Shown here: positions 33,581-45,002 of the stretch, in pieces
Position numbering within the stretch: the first letter of the stretch is position 1
How the letters are laid out: the number at the start of each line of letters is the position of its first letter
From: Fragilaria radians
Taxonomy: Eukaryota; Bacillariophyta; Fragilariophyceae; Fragilariales; Fragilariaceae
Length of the DNA: 64,000 nt
NCBI GenBank assembly: GCA_900642245.1
Contig: CAAAJI010000009.1
Span: 303,384-367,383 of the forward strand
Reading direction: 5' to 3'
Notes under the pieces: generated by a model
Told to the model about the DNA's origin: nothing
The model's input: only the letters and a program-made list of their open reading frames with translations
Database searches by the model: none
Program-made: the position numbers and the translations under genes

Positions 33581-34982
33581 GTAGATGAGTATTCCACAAT
33601 TTATTTGCGAACAAAAAATGACAATTAACAAAAAAAAGCCAAACACGGTAGAGTTAATTAAGTTCAGTTTTGGAAAGCAATTAAGGTTATTTACGACTTT
33701 GGTCCGAAATTTTGTTACACTCACTACCGGTAGTTACAGGAAAAGTTCAATAGAAGAATTTATTCTATAGCAGATCTTGCCTTTACATTGCATGTTCTCA
33801 ACATAGACCATAGATGCCTAACACCCTTACAATAGTCTTACAGCAAAAATGGCTCTTTTATTTGAAGTCATTTTAGCCTCGGAATTAAAGGCAAACTTCA
33901 CTCTTGAAGTGTTGTATGATAATCTTGTCATGATCGAATCCATGCCAAAACCTGAAGTGACTTCATCTTTACAAATGGAAATCCAATTTTCTGCTGCCGT
34001 ATCCCTCATTTAGTGCCTCAAGTTGAATGTCAAGTCAAAAAGGATTTTTGCTAGTCATTGGAAGAAGTCTCCATTGATAGAAAGAGGTAAATGAAGCAAT
34101 GTTCATTGCAAAATAGCAATCACCAGCACATCAAATTAGTGGAAAACGCAGATCAGTGATACTGTTGAAACACTCTAGAATGAACACCAGTTTAATACAA
34201 GAACTATACCAATACATAAGGTTTGATAACGAAAAAAACTCTAATCCAACCCCTTAGAGTTCTGCAACAACTATGAAAATCTTGGTTAAACTAAATAGTA
34301 ATTGACCATCCAAATGTACTGGATAATAGATAATTGCTTGTACATGAGAAGCATATGAAATACTTTCCGAGCGCAGTGTATCAATTTTAGCAAATTTACT
34401 ATCTGTCAAATGATTTGAATCACGTTGCATTCCAAGTATTACAAGATTTGAATACAAGGTATAATTATTGAATTAGTCTAAAAGAAATCATGAAGTTTTG
34501 TTATGCCTTCTTCACATAGCGCACGTAGTGCTTACACAATACATTGTAAGCCATCCCAGCACAACGAATGTTTAGCTTAGCGCAATGGGAATGATCCGTT
34601 GCACAAGAACAATCACGTCCTTTAAGCACGGCATGTGTGAAAAATGTTTAATATGTGTGACAGGTATTAAGCAAAAGTTGACTCTCCATATTCGGTCCGA
34701 ATGAATTAATAGCGAATTATGGTACCCTTCGAATCCAACGTAGTATAGGATACCTTCGTATGATGCCTTTATCCAAAAGTTAACAATGTGTTGTATGCTC
34801 TATCCTTGCCAAACGAAGCAATTATAAAATAGTAAACGAAGGGTGACGGTATCCAATGCAAATACAGCAAAAAGTCGGCACTGATTAAATACTTCATATT
34901 AAAAAAATGGAACATCAAATAAAGTAAATTGCAAAAAATTACCTAAAATTCTGGAGTTTTCTCAAACACTTTCCTAGAGGTG
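33581..34982. other. Intergenic region with a Cys-rich relic frame
   Basis: About 1.4 kb between the GT32 start and the LRR gene start. The frame 33827-34009 (minus, 60 codons from an ATG) is not recognisable. A cysteine-rich frame at 34501-34650 is listed separately. Otherwise nothing seen. Confidence 0.45.
34501..34650 (-). pseudogene. Cys-rich open frame without start codon
   Basis: Minus-strand frame of about 47 codons ending in TAA at 34501 reads GRDCSCATDHSHC, AKLNIRCAGMAY, then CKHYVRYVKKA. It has evenly spaced Cys and His residues as in a small zinc-binding tail. No ATG opens it and upstream sequence looks non-coding, so it resembles the 3' end of a decayed gene, possibly from a transposon. 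I cannot assign it to a family. Confidence 0.35.
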
Positions 34983-37680
34983 ATGAAGCCGAGATATGAT
35001 ACCCAAGGGCATAGGTACGGAAGCAACCGAAACAACAGGAGAGGCTCTGGTGCAACAACGAGATCATACAGATCTGAACAATTTTTGGACGAAACTGGGA
35101 GTGACACTGGGGGCAATCATTACGATGGAGTCCATACTTCGGGCTCAAGTACACAGAATCGACAAAGATGGGAGTTGAACAGTTCTGCATCTAATCCTGC
35201 ATCGCGATCGACATCATCACATTATGATCTCGAGCACATGGATGTCGATAACAACTATGATGATCGTGGATCTCGACAAGATTCCCTGGGCGATCCCATG
35301 GGTTCGAACAAACCAGGTCGGAATCATGGAGTTACACCTCTGAATCACTTGCAAGCTGACGACCATTCGATAAATTTAGAGAACAGTGGAACTGCTGCAA
35401 GCGCACAACGACGAGACGACCATCAAACAAGTGCGTTTCCATCCAAACAAAATTATATGCCACCATTTACAACAGATGACAATCAAAACGGTCCAGCTCC
35501 CGGAGCTTATCAAGTAGAAGGAAGAGCGATAGGCGCACTTCCTGCATGGGTTAGGACTTTACGTCAAAGTATGCGTAGGTTATCCAGCACTTTCACGTTG
35601 AATGTTGCTCCTGATGCTCAATACGAAGATGTGACAAACGACCAAGGAAATCATCCAATCGAGGTTCAACAAGTAGAGCATGAGCAACCGCCTCCAATTC
35701 AAGAGACACCTTCCCTGGCGTCCACACCAAAGAAAAAGACGTATTTCACTATTGGATTATTCATTATTTTTATACTACTTGGTGTTGGAGTGGGAATAGG
35801 ACTGGTAATTAGCAAGTTGATTGCCAAATCTGACGGCACAAGTCCTGTAAATGGAACCACTGGAAGTAATAACGGCCTGACCCCCACAAATGCCCCCACA
35901 CCATGCCCCGGAGATTATGATGCATTATCCCCAGCACATAAACTTTGCATTTGTACCGGATCCTTAGATGATTTGGAAGTTGATTTTGCGACACTTTTTC
36001 AAAAATATAAGGAGCTAATCAGCCATCCGTCATTACAGTCTACCTTTGAAAGTCTTGGGCTGGATTTTGAAACTAATCCGCCACCCTGTTATCCAAACAA
36101 TGTTGCTTTGTTCTGGTTAGCTCAAGATATCATCGATAATAACAGTGTCGAAGAAAGCTGGAGACAGCGTCTTCTGCTGGCCACTCTGTTCATTTCTTGG
36201 ACTGGAGCAGAGCCCTTTAAGTGGAAGCAGAATGCTGGTTGGCTAACTGCTACCTCAGAATGCCTATGGTTTGGAGTAGTATGCGACGACCAAACCAGTC
36301 GCGTTACGGACATTAAACTCTCGTTTAATCAGCTGTCTAAGTCTGGGGGGCTACCACCGGCCTTGTTCGAGCTATCTACATTGAAAAGTATTGATTTATC
36401 TTTCAACGATATGAATATAGGACCCATTTCGCGTAACATCACTAAGCTTCAAAGTTTGACAAGTCTCAACCTTCGATCCAACAAAGTGAATGGAGCACTT
36501 CCTTTTGATTACTTTCCTCCAACTATTGGTAAGTTCTCTTAATTTAATGCGAAAGAGGACTTTCTCTTCTCATTCAGCCTACATCTTTGCTAGGAACACT
36601 GAAGTTTGAAAATGCAAACATAATGTCATCGATTCCGGTTACCATTGCCAAGTTAACCAATCTGGAGATTCTAGAAATGACGAGAGGTCAGATTACCGGC
36701 TCTATCCCAAGTGAAATAGGATACCTCACGAATCTTAGGGAGTTACTTATCGGACGTAATGATGATCTTGAGGGGAGCATTCCATATGAAATTGGAGACT
36801 TGAACATGCTGTGTAAGTAATTACGTAACTCATATGCTTTTTTCATGGCTTGGAAAACTTATTCATAAGAAAACCGTAGCCGTGTTGGATATGCGAGGAG
36901 ATTTAAATGTTGAAACAGATCTTTTATCCAGGATTGGACGTTTAAGTAATCTTGGTAAGTCGTAAAACTTGATAGTTTCCTTTTCAAAAAGCAAATCGTC
37001 TCTAACCAAATCCTTGTCGAAGTTTCACTTGATCTAGCAGGTATAATTGGAAAAGGGACGATACCATCAGAAATAGGCCGCCTTACTCGTTTAACAAGGC
37101 TTGATTTGACAGGCCGATTCCAGATGACAAGGGATGTCTTTGATAGTAGAAAGGGATTTTCGGGCTCGCTACCAAGTGAAGTCGGTAATTTATTTAATCT
37201 CGGTAAGTAGGCAGCAATATGTTTGACAATTACAAAAATGTCCATGTCCTCTGATTTTCGATTACTTTAGAGATTCTTAGACTTGGAGGAAACGAGATAT
37301 CTGGCCAAATACCATCCATTTTTGGTCAGCTATCGTCTTTAAAGCAGTGTGATTTGGGCCTCAATACGTTGACTGGAACAATCCCTTCAGAGATTGCTTT
37401 GTTGTCGTCATTGGAAACTTTAAGGCTTCGAGGTTCCACAGATGTGGGGCAAGAGAAGAACAGATTGAGCGGAACGTTTCCTTCAATTCTGGGAAACCTC
37501 GATAGTTTGACTTGCCTTGATGCATCTGGAACCCTCCTGACTGGGAGCGTTCCTGAAACCATTTGCTTCAACAAGTCTAACACTACTGTCATCGTAAACT
37601 TGCGGTGTGTTGGTATAGCTAGTTCTTGTACTTGCTGCTTTTGTGAAGCAGAAGACGAATGCAAGTCTTCATTTTACTAA
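34983..37680 (+). CDS. Leucine-rich-repeat membrane protein, five exons
   Basis: Exons 34983..36528, 36594..36812, 36880..36954, 37023..37202 and 37271..37680 give 809 aa. Introns are 65-68 nt and all in phase 1, each falling just after the Leu-Gly of a repeat, so exons 2-4 are whole numbers of codons. Residues 1-250 are hydrophilic, Ser/Asn-rich and probably cytosolic. One membrane segment at about 252-277 (FTIGLFIIFILLGVGVGIGL) follows, then a linker. A plant-like LRR N-cap precedes the repeats: LLATLFISWTG and WLTATSECLWFGVVCDD. About ten LRRs follow, of the LxxLxxLxxLDLSxNxxxGxIPxE type (for example TGSIPSEIGYLTNLREL). A Cys-rich end (CVGIASSCTCCFCEAEDEC) closes it. No kinase domain is present. 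Role unknown: a surface receptor or adhesin is plausible. The GTG at 34980 is ignored in favour of the ATG. Confidence 0.88.
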
Positions 37681-37940
37681 TTATTCAGATATTGTTTTCA
37701 AATTATCATAAGTACCATGGTTGATTTGTGGTTTAACTTGAGATGTAGTTGCAGGGAAAATGGCAACTGATCACAAGGGGGGAAATTATGCAACTATTGC
37801 CATTAAAAAGGTTTTGATGGGAAGTATGGGGAAGCATGGAGTTTGTGTGAACATGATAAAACGATACTACGAGTATTACCTGCATCAATTCCCACGACAA
37901 TATCATTAACTTCTATTGTGTATCCATCAAGACTTTACTA

Positions 37941-40714
37941 TCACCGTGTAACAATATTTTTGGAATCTGCTGCTTCTGAGTTTATGCCACAAGCTCGTTC
38001 GAGATAAGATGCTAAGGTACTTATGGATATTGGTCTTACCAATACACCATCAAAACCCTTTGGATGCGACGCAGTGACAGTTTGGCCAGGATTAGAGATG
38101 ATGTCGTTTGACAATAAGAAGACATTACATTGGCGAGCTATACGGTTCTCGTTTTCCCACTGACGAAATCGCGCCACACATCTGATTCCACTCAATCTAG
38201 AGAGTTCATTTTCAATTAAGACCGCATCCCAGTTCCTCACTTTCAGAAGTCTTAAGGCATCCTCTCCATCCTGAACCTGTACAGCGCGCCAACCGAGGCG
38301 ACTGACAGCGTTTCTCATATGATCGCTAGGTTCAGACTCTCCCAAAAGGCATATCGGGCCAGATTGAAGTGGAGCAGAAATCGAATCAGCGCTGGTTGCG
38401 TAATCGTGTGACGTCTCGCATCCTGTAGAACGTTCGCCAATGAAATGTTCTTCTCTATGCATCGTATTTAGTTTTTGATTTAATTCAATTACATTTTCGC
38501 CCTTTTCAATCTCCTGCAACTGAACCAAAGTTACCGGTTTAGTTTTAAAGTCATTCATCCCTGCCTGTAATCCTCTCTGTGCATCATTTGGGCTTGCATG
38601 GGCTGATATCCCAATAATGTATTGCTTAATCCAAGGGCGATGAGCGATTTCCCATTCTCGATATTGTTGTACACAATCTAGACCATCCATAACAGGCATC
38701 AAAAAATCGCAAAAAGTCACGTCATAAATTGTTTCCTGTAGGCATTTTAGACCTTCCAACCCGTTAGTCGCATAGTCGACAATGTATCCCATTCGTGACA
38801 TTGCCTTGCCCAAAGATTTCCTTATCACTAATGAATCATCAATAATGAGAGATTTCTTAGGGCGCTTACTTTGAAGTACGGTATCCTCTTCTTCAGTACA
38901 ACGGTTTATCTTGATGGAAAAAGGTGCCGATTCTATTCTTCTTGTTTTCTCTGTATTCAAGACATTTCCCATACGAGTTCCTTCATCATGTCTGCCTTTA
39001 TCGAAGTCTGTGAGCCGTTTTCTACATAAATGACTTCCTTCGCGACCACTCTTGAATTTGTTCTCATCTTCCTTGGTAGTCATAGTCTTAAGTATGGGAA
39101 CAATCAAGGGAATTGAAAACCAAAAAATGGCACCTGAATCCTTTGGAGAATCAGAATTGACGCTTCTTGGTCGAAAGCCGTACTCACCTCCAAGGGAGGA
39201 GATTTGATTGGCTACTGAGAAAAGTCCAAGGCCAGAGTTCGACGCCTTGGAATGGCAGACTCCGGACCTTATTTTCCCACTTTCGTCAACTCGAATACAT
39301 TCAGAATCTGATTGTTCATGAAATGGGCGAAACAGATATTGATAATTTTCGACCGGAATACCTGGGCCTGTATCTTCGCATTGGAAAACGAGAGTCGGTT
39401 TTTTCTTCTTTCCTCCGACAAATATCTTTAGATCTTTGAAGGATGGGAGATGAAGAAAAGTTAGGAAAATTCAACATTATGGTGTAGGAAAATGTTGCAC
39501 TTACGCACGCTCCCTCTTTCAGTCTTCTGAAGAGCATTTGTCAGATAGTTCATGGCTGATCGAAAAACTTTCAGATCATCAGCAACGCAAATTTCAGACG
39601 GTACCAGATTATCAACTGATATGTAAAATGGAACAAATTTAGGAAATGACTCTAGGACTATCTTGAGATTATTGACAAAATCCACGACTTTGATAGCTTT
39701 TAGGCCCCCAGCTTTATTTGATCTGACTTCAAAGCGCTCATTCTGCTTCATTAAGTCGTTACGGAAAGCGTCGATAGCGTCACAGCAAACTCTGTTCATG
39801 ATATCAGCACACGCAGAAGCCATACTAATAAGTTCTTGTTGATTACCATTAGAGTTTTGTTTGAAGTTTTCGTCATCCATCAACATAGAAAGGGACATTT
39901 GAACTCCACTAAGGGGTGTCAAAAGATCGTGCGCAGTTGTTGCAATAATTTTCGCATTATCTTGCAGGATGCTCAATTTCTCGCGACGACGCTCCACCAT
40001 CGCATCCATCACCAGAGCAGCTAGCTCTCGCAAAGTCTGCCTTTCTTCAAGACTTAGACCTTCAGGTCTGACTACTGTATCGATCACACAAAGAGTTCCA
40101 AGTCTAAAGCCCTCAGGACTTAATAGAGGCGCGCCTCCATAGAATCGGATGAATGGCGGACCAAGTACTAAAGGGCTATCCTTGAATCGGGGATCCTTCG
40201 TTGCATCAGGAACAATCAATAGGTCATCCTTGGATATGATTGCATGCGCACAAAATGCGATTCGACGTGGTGTTTCTCTGCAATCTCCAAGCCCTCGATT
40301 GGACATAAACCATTGTCGACCGAGATCAACTAAGGAAACTAGGGCAATAGGGACTCTAAGCACTCGTGAGGCAAGACCAGTGATCCTTTCGAATCGTGAT
40401 TCACGTACAGAATCCAAAATCATGTAACTTTTTAGAGCTTCCAGGCGCCTCAGCTCTTCATCCAGCGTCTGGGCGTTGGAATTTTCTTCATCGTGATTAC
40501 GCAACATCCAATCTAAGTCAGTGTCTGCATGAAAGACCGTAGAACACTCGGATTGGGAATCGTCATCACGAGGAAGTCCTAAGGATGAACCAACTAATGC
40601 GCGAGGAAAGTCCCTCCCGATGTCGTCAAAGCTCGACTCTTGAAGAGGACATTTTAGAGCAGACCGAAGCCCTTGAGTGGTATCAAAGTCATTTACACTT
40701 CTGTTGTTAGACAT
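37941..40714 (-). CDS. Hybrid sensor histidine kinase: GAF-HisKA-HATPase-REC-REC
   Basis: Two exons, 39505..40714 and 37941..39433, with a 71-nt intron, give 900 aa. The join rebuilds the ATPase fold (TERGSV|HLKIFVGG). A GAF domain (about 70-220; FCAHAI, ATKDPRFKDSPLV, YGGAPLLSPEG, GTLCVID) may bind a small ligand or chromophore. The dimerisation helix has the phospho-histidine in ATTAHDLLTPLSG (about 260). The ATPase domain shows the N-box NYLTNALQKTE, G1 EDTGPGIP, F-box LFRPF and G2 NSGLGLFSV. Receiver 1 (about 595-710) is complete: LIIDDS, the phospho-acceptor in CDFLMPVMDG, and KTKPVT. Receiver 2 (about 760-885) is degenerate: VLIENELSRLSG has Glu or Asn where Asp is expected, and VLVRPIS has Arg for the Lys. 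No membrane segment, so probably cytosolic. It is convergent with the LRR gene, 260 bp away. Confidence 0.92.
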
Positions 40715-42596
40715 TTAATTTTTGAAAGGTTTTTGACTTTAGGGAGGACGACATCCGTTAAGTTTAGTTTACAAACAACGTCACTCCATATTTAAAGCGG
40801 AAAAAAGCTATTTTTCAACACGATTGCATGTCTTGTTGCAAAAAGCAATTTATTTTCTAATCGCTACTAGTAAACTCTAGTACGGTTAATGTACAGTCTG
40901 CTATGAAAATGAAAATGATTTTTTCTACTTTGAAGTTCTTTAGGTAATGCTCCATTTAGTTGGCCTAAGCTTGGGCATTAGATAGTTGCCTCCCAAAAAT
41001 TAACAGAAATCAAAGGCTTATATCCAGTGTAATTTCAGTGATTGAAGACACACACAGACATACTATGTCTCCCATAGTATTTGAAGATGGTACACCAAAG
41101 GACACCTATGAATTCTGTAAGTGCCTTAAAACAACTCTTGAATGTATCCAGAGTCACAGGTCACCAAATGACTACAATGACACGTTGCATGATCGACGGG
41201 AAAACTGTAGCACAGTTTCAAAAGTCTATGGTGAAAAGGCTCTTAAATAAGCCAAGTTTAAAAACATTCATAAAGTATAATCATGTAGCCTCTTTCTAGG
41301 TGACTAAGTTGACACAATCCTCCCTAGCCAGTTGAAAGTATTTACTACACAAATGCAAAATGACAGCTCACATGAAGGTTGGTGAGATGAGCATATGTAT
41401 TTCCATCAATATGAAATATTTCCCTAAGTGTATACCACTCATGAAAAAGAATTCAAAATGTTAGTTCTAATAGGCCAATTGTCTCGCTTTGAGGAATCTT
41501 GGTATGGAACACTCTAAAGTGACAAGCTTGAAGCAAAGCTCTTACACTTTTAGAAGCTTTGGAATAAAATACACTTAGCCAAGCCTCATAGAAAAAATCA
41601 TAATTCTGAGCAAGACTAGTTAAGCTTGACATCAACAAAAAATCAGGATTCCACCTTGTGACCACAAATAAAATGCGAAGTTTATAAGGGTGAATACGTA
41701 AATTAAAGGCCCATCTGAAATACATATTTTCACAATGCCACGAATAATTACATTAGCTTGACGGGTGTTGAAAGCCACATAGAAAGGTACCAGGAACCCG
41801 GCATGTTGACTACTATAGCAATGCGCGCCTTCTGCTGGTAATCAAAATTTATTGTATTTTACTAGATATCAACGCTCGAATAGTAATCCCTAGTGATGAA
41901 CATTGGCCGTTGTACGCCGTCACAATCAAGATCAATTTGTGATATTCAGAAATGCACATGCCAATAAATGACATAGCAGTTAACGTTTGATGGTTGAAAT
42001 TAGCTGCCTGCCGATCTAGGTGAACATGAGAAAAAAAATGGTAGACCCTCTACAATTTTATACTGCTAGTTTAAACTAATCTTTAAATTCATAAGGCTCT
42101 ATTAAGCAAGAGAGCATCAAAGGCATCAACACAAATGGGAGCACCAAGCTTTGAATTAAAAATCGATTCTAATTTTGGAAGTTGCTGGATGACGAAGGTT
42201 CTTTTGCTAACCTTCTATCTTTGACAAGATCATTCCGGACTTCCTCTCAGCGATTAAATCATAGCATATATTTCATTATGCTTTCTCCTACTCACATACC
42301 TTGATCATTGAATGAATGTTGGTTTTGAATACATGATTATATTTAAATTACTCGATCATTATCAAGATGCTATGTATAACTGAATAATTACGCTAAGCAT
42401 TGTTCAGAGTTCAAAACCGAATCAACGTATGAGCTCCACAATGCAAAACGTCGTAGTCAAGCACGCACTGAAGATTGGACTCGTAGCAAACGACTCCTAG
42501 TCAGATGACATGTAACTTAATTTTGTCATACGAACCTGAGTTATTAAGCTATATTTCTCTCTCGTTGCACAATGGGACGATGAATGGAATAAAACC
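40715..42596. other. Intergenic region with retroelement relic
   Basis: About 1.9 kb. A gypsy gag relic at about 41060-41300 is listed separately. The minus frame 41453-41725 (90 codons, ATG) matches nothing known to me. The rest shows no feature. Confidence 0.45.
41060..41300 (+). mobile_element. Ty3/gypsy gag fragment, decayed
   Basis: Two overlapping frames give one gag-like sequence after one frameshift: FEDGTPKDTYEFCKCLKTTL in the first, then VTGHQMTTMTRCMIDGKT, AQFQKSMVKRLL and NKPSLKTF in the second. The pattern FEDGTPE--xxFxxxLxxV, then GxxxxxMxRxxLxGxALxxF, is that of gag proteins of gypsy-type elements in stramenopiles. No pol or LTR was recognised next to it. Family assignment is from memory of the motif and is moderately secure. 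Confidence 0.55.
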
Positions 42597-43190
42597 TCAC
42601 GCGTGATATCGCTGTGCATCAGAGAAGCCATTCCTTCCATTTATTTGACCGGACATCTTCTTCCTTACTATTTTCTTTCTGGGTGCTCGGTTAGGATCAT
42701 TGTCCTCACCTTCCCCTTCTGAGTCACTGTGGCCGTGTTCGCTGTCTGATGAGTCTGTTGAGGATTCGTCGTAGGCTCGTTGTTTATGAAAGATACAGCA
42801 TCTCTTGGATGATTTACGACCCATACCTTCATTGTCAACAACATTCTCATCCCTTTTCGTTCAAATTAATAAGTGTAAATACAGTTAACAAGAATTAATA
42901 ACCCAAGTCTTGAAGCAATTAACTTACCAACTCACATTAGGCCTACCTCGAAGAGTCAATTGGAGTACTTCGTGCTGAGGGACGGCTGTAATCACCTCGG
43001 TTGTTGTCATAGTCGCTGTCGGACCAGAGGCAGTTCCTTCCCCAACGACTTGAATATTGTTGTATTGCAAATTTCCTGTGGCAGCATTTGAAGTCCTCTC
43101 GGATCTACCGTAAGATGCACTGGCAGCAGACGGCGTCTCTGTTAAGTTAGAGGAATGGGTTGCGTTTTGGTTGAACATAAAGTCGCTCAT
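42597..43190 (-). CDS. Protein phosphatase 1 inhibitor, PPP1R11/Ypi1 family
   Basis: Small, mostly disordered regulator of the catalytic subunit of protein phosphatase 1. Two exons, 42928..43190 and 42597..42852, with a 75-nt intron, give 172 aa. The join completes the family signature: [22 protein letters not shown] followed by [16 protein letters not shown]. In human PPP1R11 the equivalent is VEWTSDTVDNEHMGRRSSK with a Cys-rich CCCIY segment. The VSW stretch corresponds to the RVxF-like docking site. After it comes the usual Ser/Glu-rich acidic tail ([20 protein letters not shown]) and a basic patch ([10 protein letters not shown]), perhaps a nuclear signal. One cysteine of the usual three is replaced (RCC for CCC). 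Short and clearly conserved. Confidence 0.93.
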
Positions 43191-45002
43191 GAGTTTAATG
43201 AATATATGTACAGCAATTCATACCGATGAGAGTGAATCTACTTTACTTAAGAGATGAAAAGACTTCGAAATTTACTACAGTATCAGTATTCCAACAATTT
43301 TACTTTCTTACTTTATACATCCTAAATTATTTCATGATTTTTTTATGGTGCCCTCACAATCTAGAGCACGGTGATGACGCTAAACTTTGAGCTTCTAAAA
43401 ACTCTTCAAGATGGGAATGAGTAAGTATGTTATTAATACTTTGGATTCCCTGCTTTGCACAAACCTCCCCATTTTCTTTAGTCTCTAAGGTGAAGAAGGA
43501 CGGAAAGAGAGATACTGCTGAGGCATGAATCCAGGAAACTCAACTTCCAAGTATTCCCGACACTTCAATATCTTCAATCAAGGATATGTTGATGAATGGA
43601 TCACGCCTTGGTCACTTTAATTGAGATAGTGAATGACATTACAAGGTGTTCCGGAATTTGTAGTTGGGACAAGCTTTGTCTTACATTGAGAATTGCTGGT
43701 CTGAGATTGCCAAAGCCACTAATAAGTTGGCCACTTTCACATTAACTACGCGCCCTACCCTCGTCCTCACTTATTTCTTTCAGAACAGGGGCATATTCAA
43801 AGAAAGAAATGTTTAATTGTTACGACATAAATGACAAACCGTTGTTAAATCACGATCCACAAGAAAATGCAATCATTGTACAGAAAGTTGTTGCTGACAT
43901 GCTCAGGTCATTTGCTTTGAGTAATGATGGTAGACATATATCCCGATATTCGTCTTATAACTTTGAATGCAGCCGCATTTGTGTCCAGGCTTGTAATAGA
44001 GTCTGATGATACGGCCTGATGATCTGAAAATGCTCTTGATCATTCAAAGATGTGATTTTGGTGGTGATTGTTGACAAAATTGTCATCATGTTTGAGGTGG
44101 ACTTGGATCTCCGACAGGTCTGAAACTCCTATGGAAATGAACATATGGAATCCAAGTGTAACAAGTTTAACGCATTTGGCTAGGAAGGGTGAGGGGTAGG
44201 TATTGTTGGAGAAGCTAGTGTTTACGCATGGAAATCTGTGGGCAGCGTTTACAGAGGGAAACATCATATGAATCAGAGTTTCAAAAAGTTTCCTCTTCAA
44301 GTTTAATGAGGTAAGCTAGGAACTATTTTGAAAACTTGATATGACAACTATATCACTAGATTGGTTTATTGACGATAGATTTGATGATTCACAAATTCTT
44401 GGGTTCCTGTTGTTAAGTATGAAGAAGTATAGATGATATATTTCTGAATCTAATTCGTGGGTTCCCATTGTCAAGCACGAAGAAGTGCAGATGATCTATT
44501 TCTGAATCTCCTTGGCAGCTTGCTTAATTTGATATAGCACTGATTTTGTTCACCATGAAGAATCGGGAGCCAATGTAGTTCAGCATGTAATGACACTACA
44601 TCATATCATCAACTTAGGAATCTTAACCCATCTACATGCTTTCTGATTGGAAGTAGTGCGCAAGAAGTCTCCCAAGAAACATCCTTGCAGAATGCAGGAA
44701 AGGATATGCCCAGTTCCATGTTTTCTAACATGGTAAATTAGCGTGGACAAATTTAGCATTTTCGCGCACATAGATTTAGGCATTGGTATGATAAACGTAC
44801 GGTTATTCATTGGCAAAAAAATAGTTCCTGACGCCGATTCATTTTTTACCACGTCGTCCATCCCCGTTGCTACCGGATGCAGAATTTCGATGAAATTGTC
44901 ACACCGAAGTGAACATTGGCAATATTATGGTTTTTCGATTTGAAGCCACATTTTCAAGCGGGAAACGCATATATATAGTAAACCCAAAGTTTTCAAAATC
45001 AA
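43191..45002. other. Intergenic region with tandem repeat
   Basis: About 1.8 kb. Frames such as 43809-44006 are short and unrecognised. A 58-bp tandem duplication at 44393-44508 is listed separately. A retroelement origin is possible but not shown. A TATA-like run (catatatatag) lies about 30 bp before the ankyrin-like gene start. Confidence 0.45.
44393..44508. repeat. 58-bp imperfect tandem duplication
   Basis: gggttcc recurs at 44401 and 44459, and tttctgaatct at 44441 and 44499, both offset by 58 bp, with gaagaagt and agatgat conserved between them. In one frame both units read similarly: WVPVVKYEEV and WVPIVKHEEVQMIYF. The sequence just before 44393 shows a weaker match, perhaps a third, older unit. 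The unit may derive from coding DNA. Confidence 0.75.

Noticed and set aside
33827..34009. 60-codon minus-strand frame with ATG
   Set aside because: Peptide looks moderately protein-like but is short and matches no family; left as unassigned.
34720..34745. TTCGAATC resembling a tRNA T-loop
   Set aside because: The flanking bases do not pair to form the T-stem and no D or anticodon arm fits.
41453..41725. 90-codon minus-strand frame with ATG
   Set aside because: No recognisable motif; lies in a gap with retroelement debris; coding status cannot be supported.
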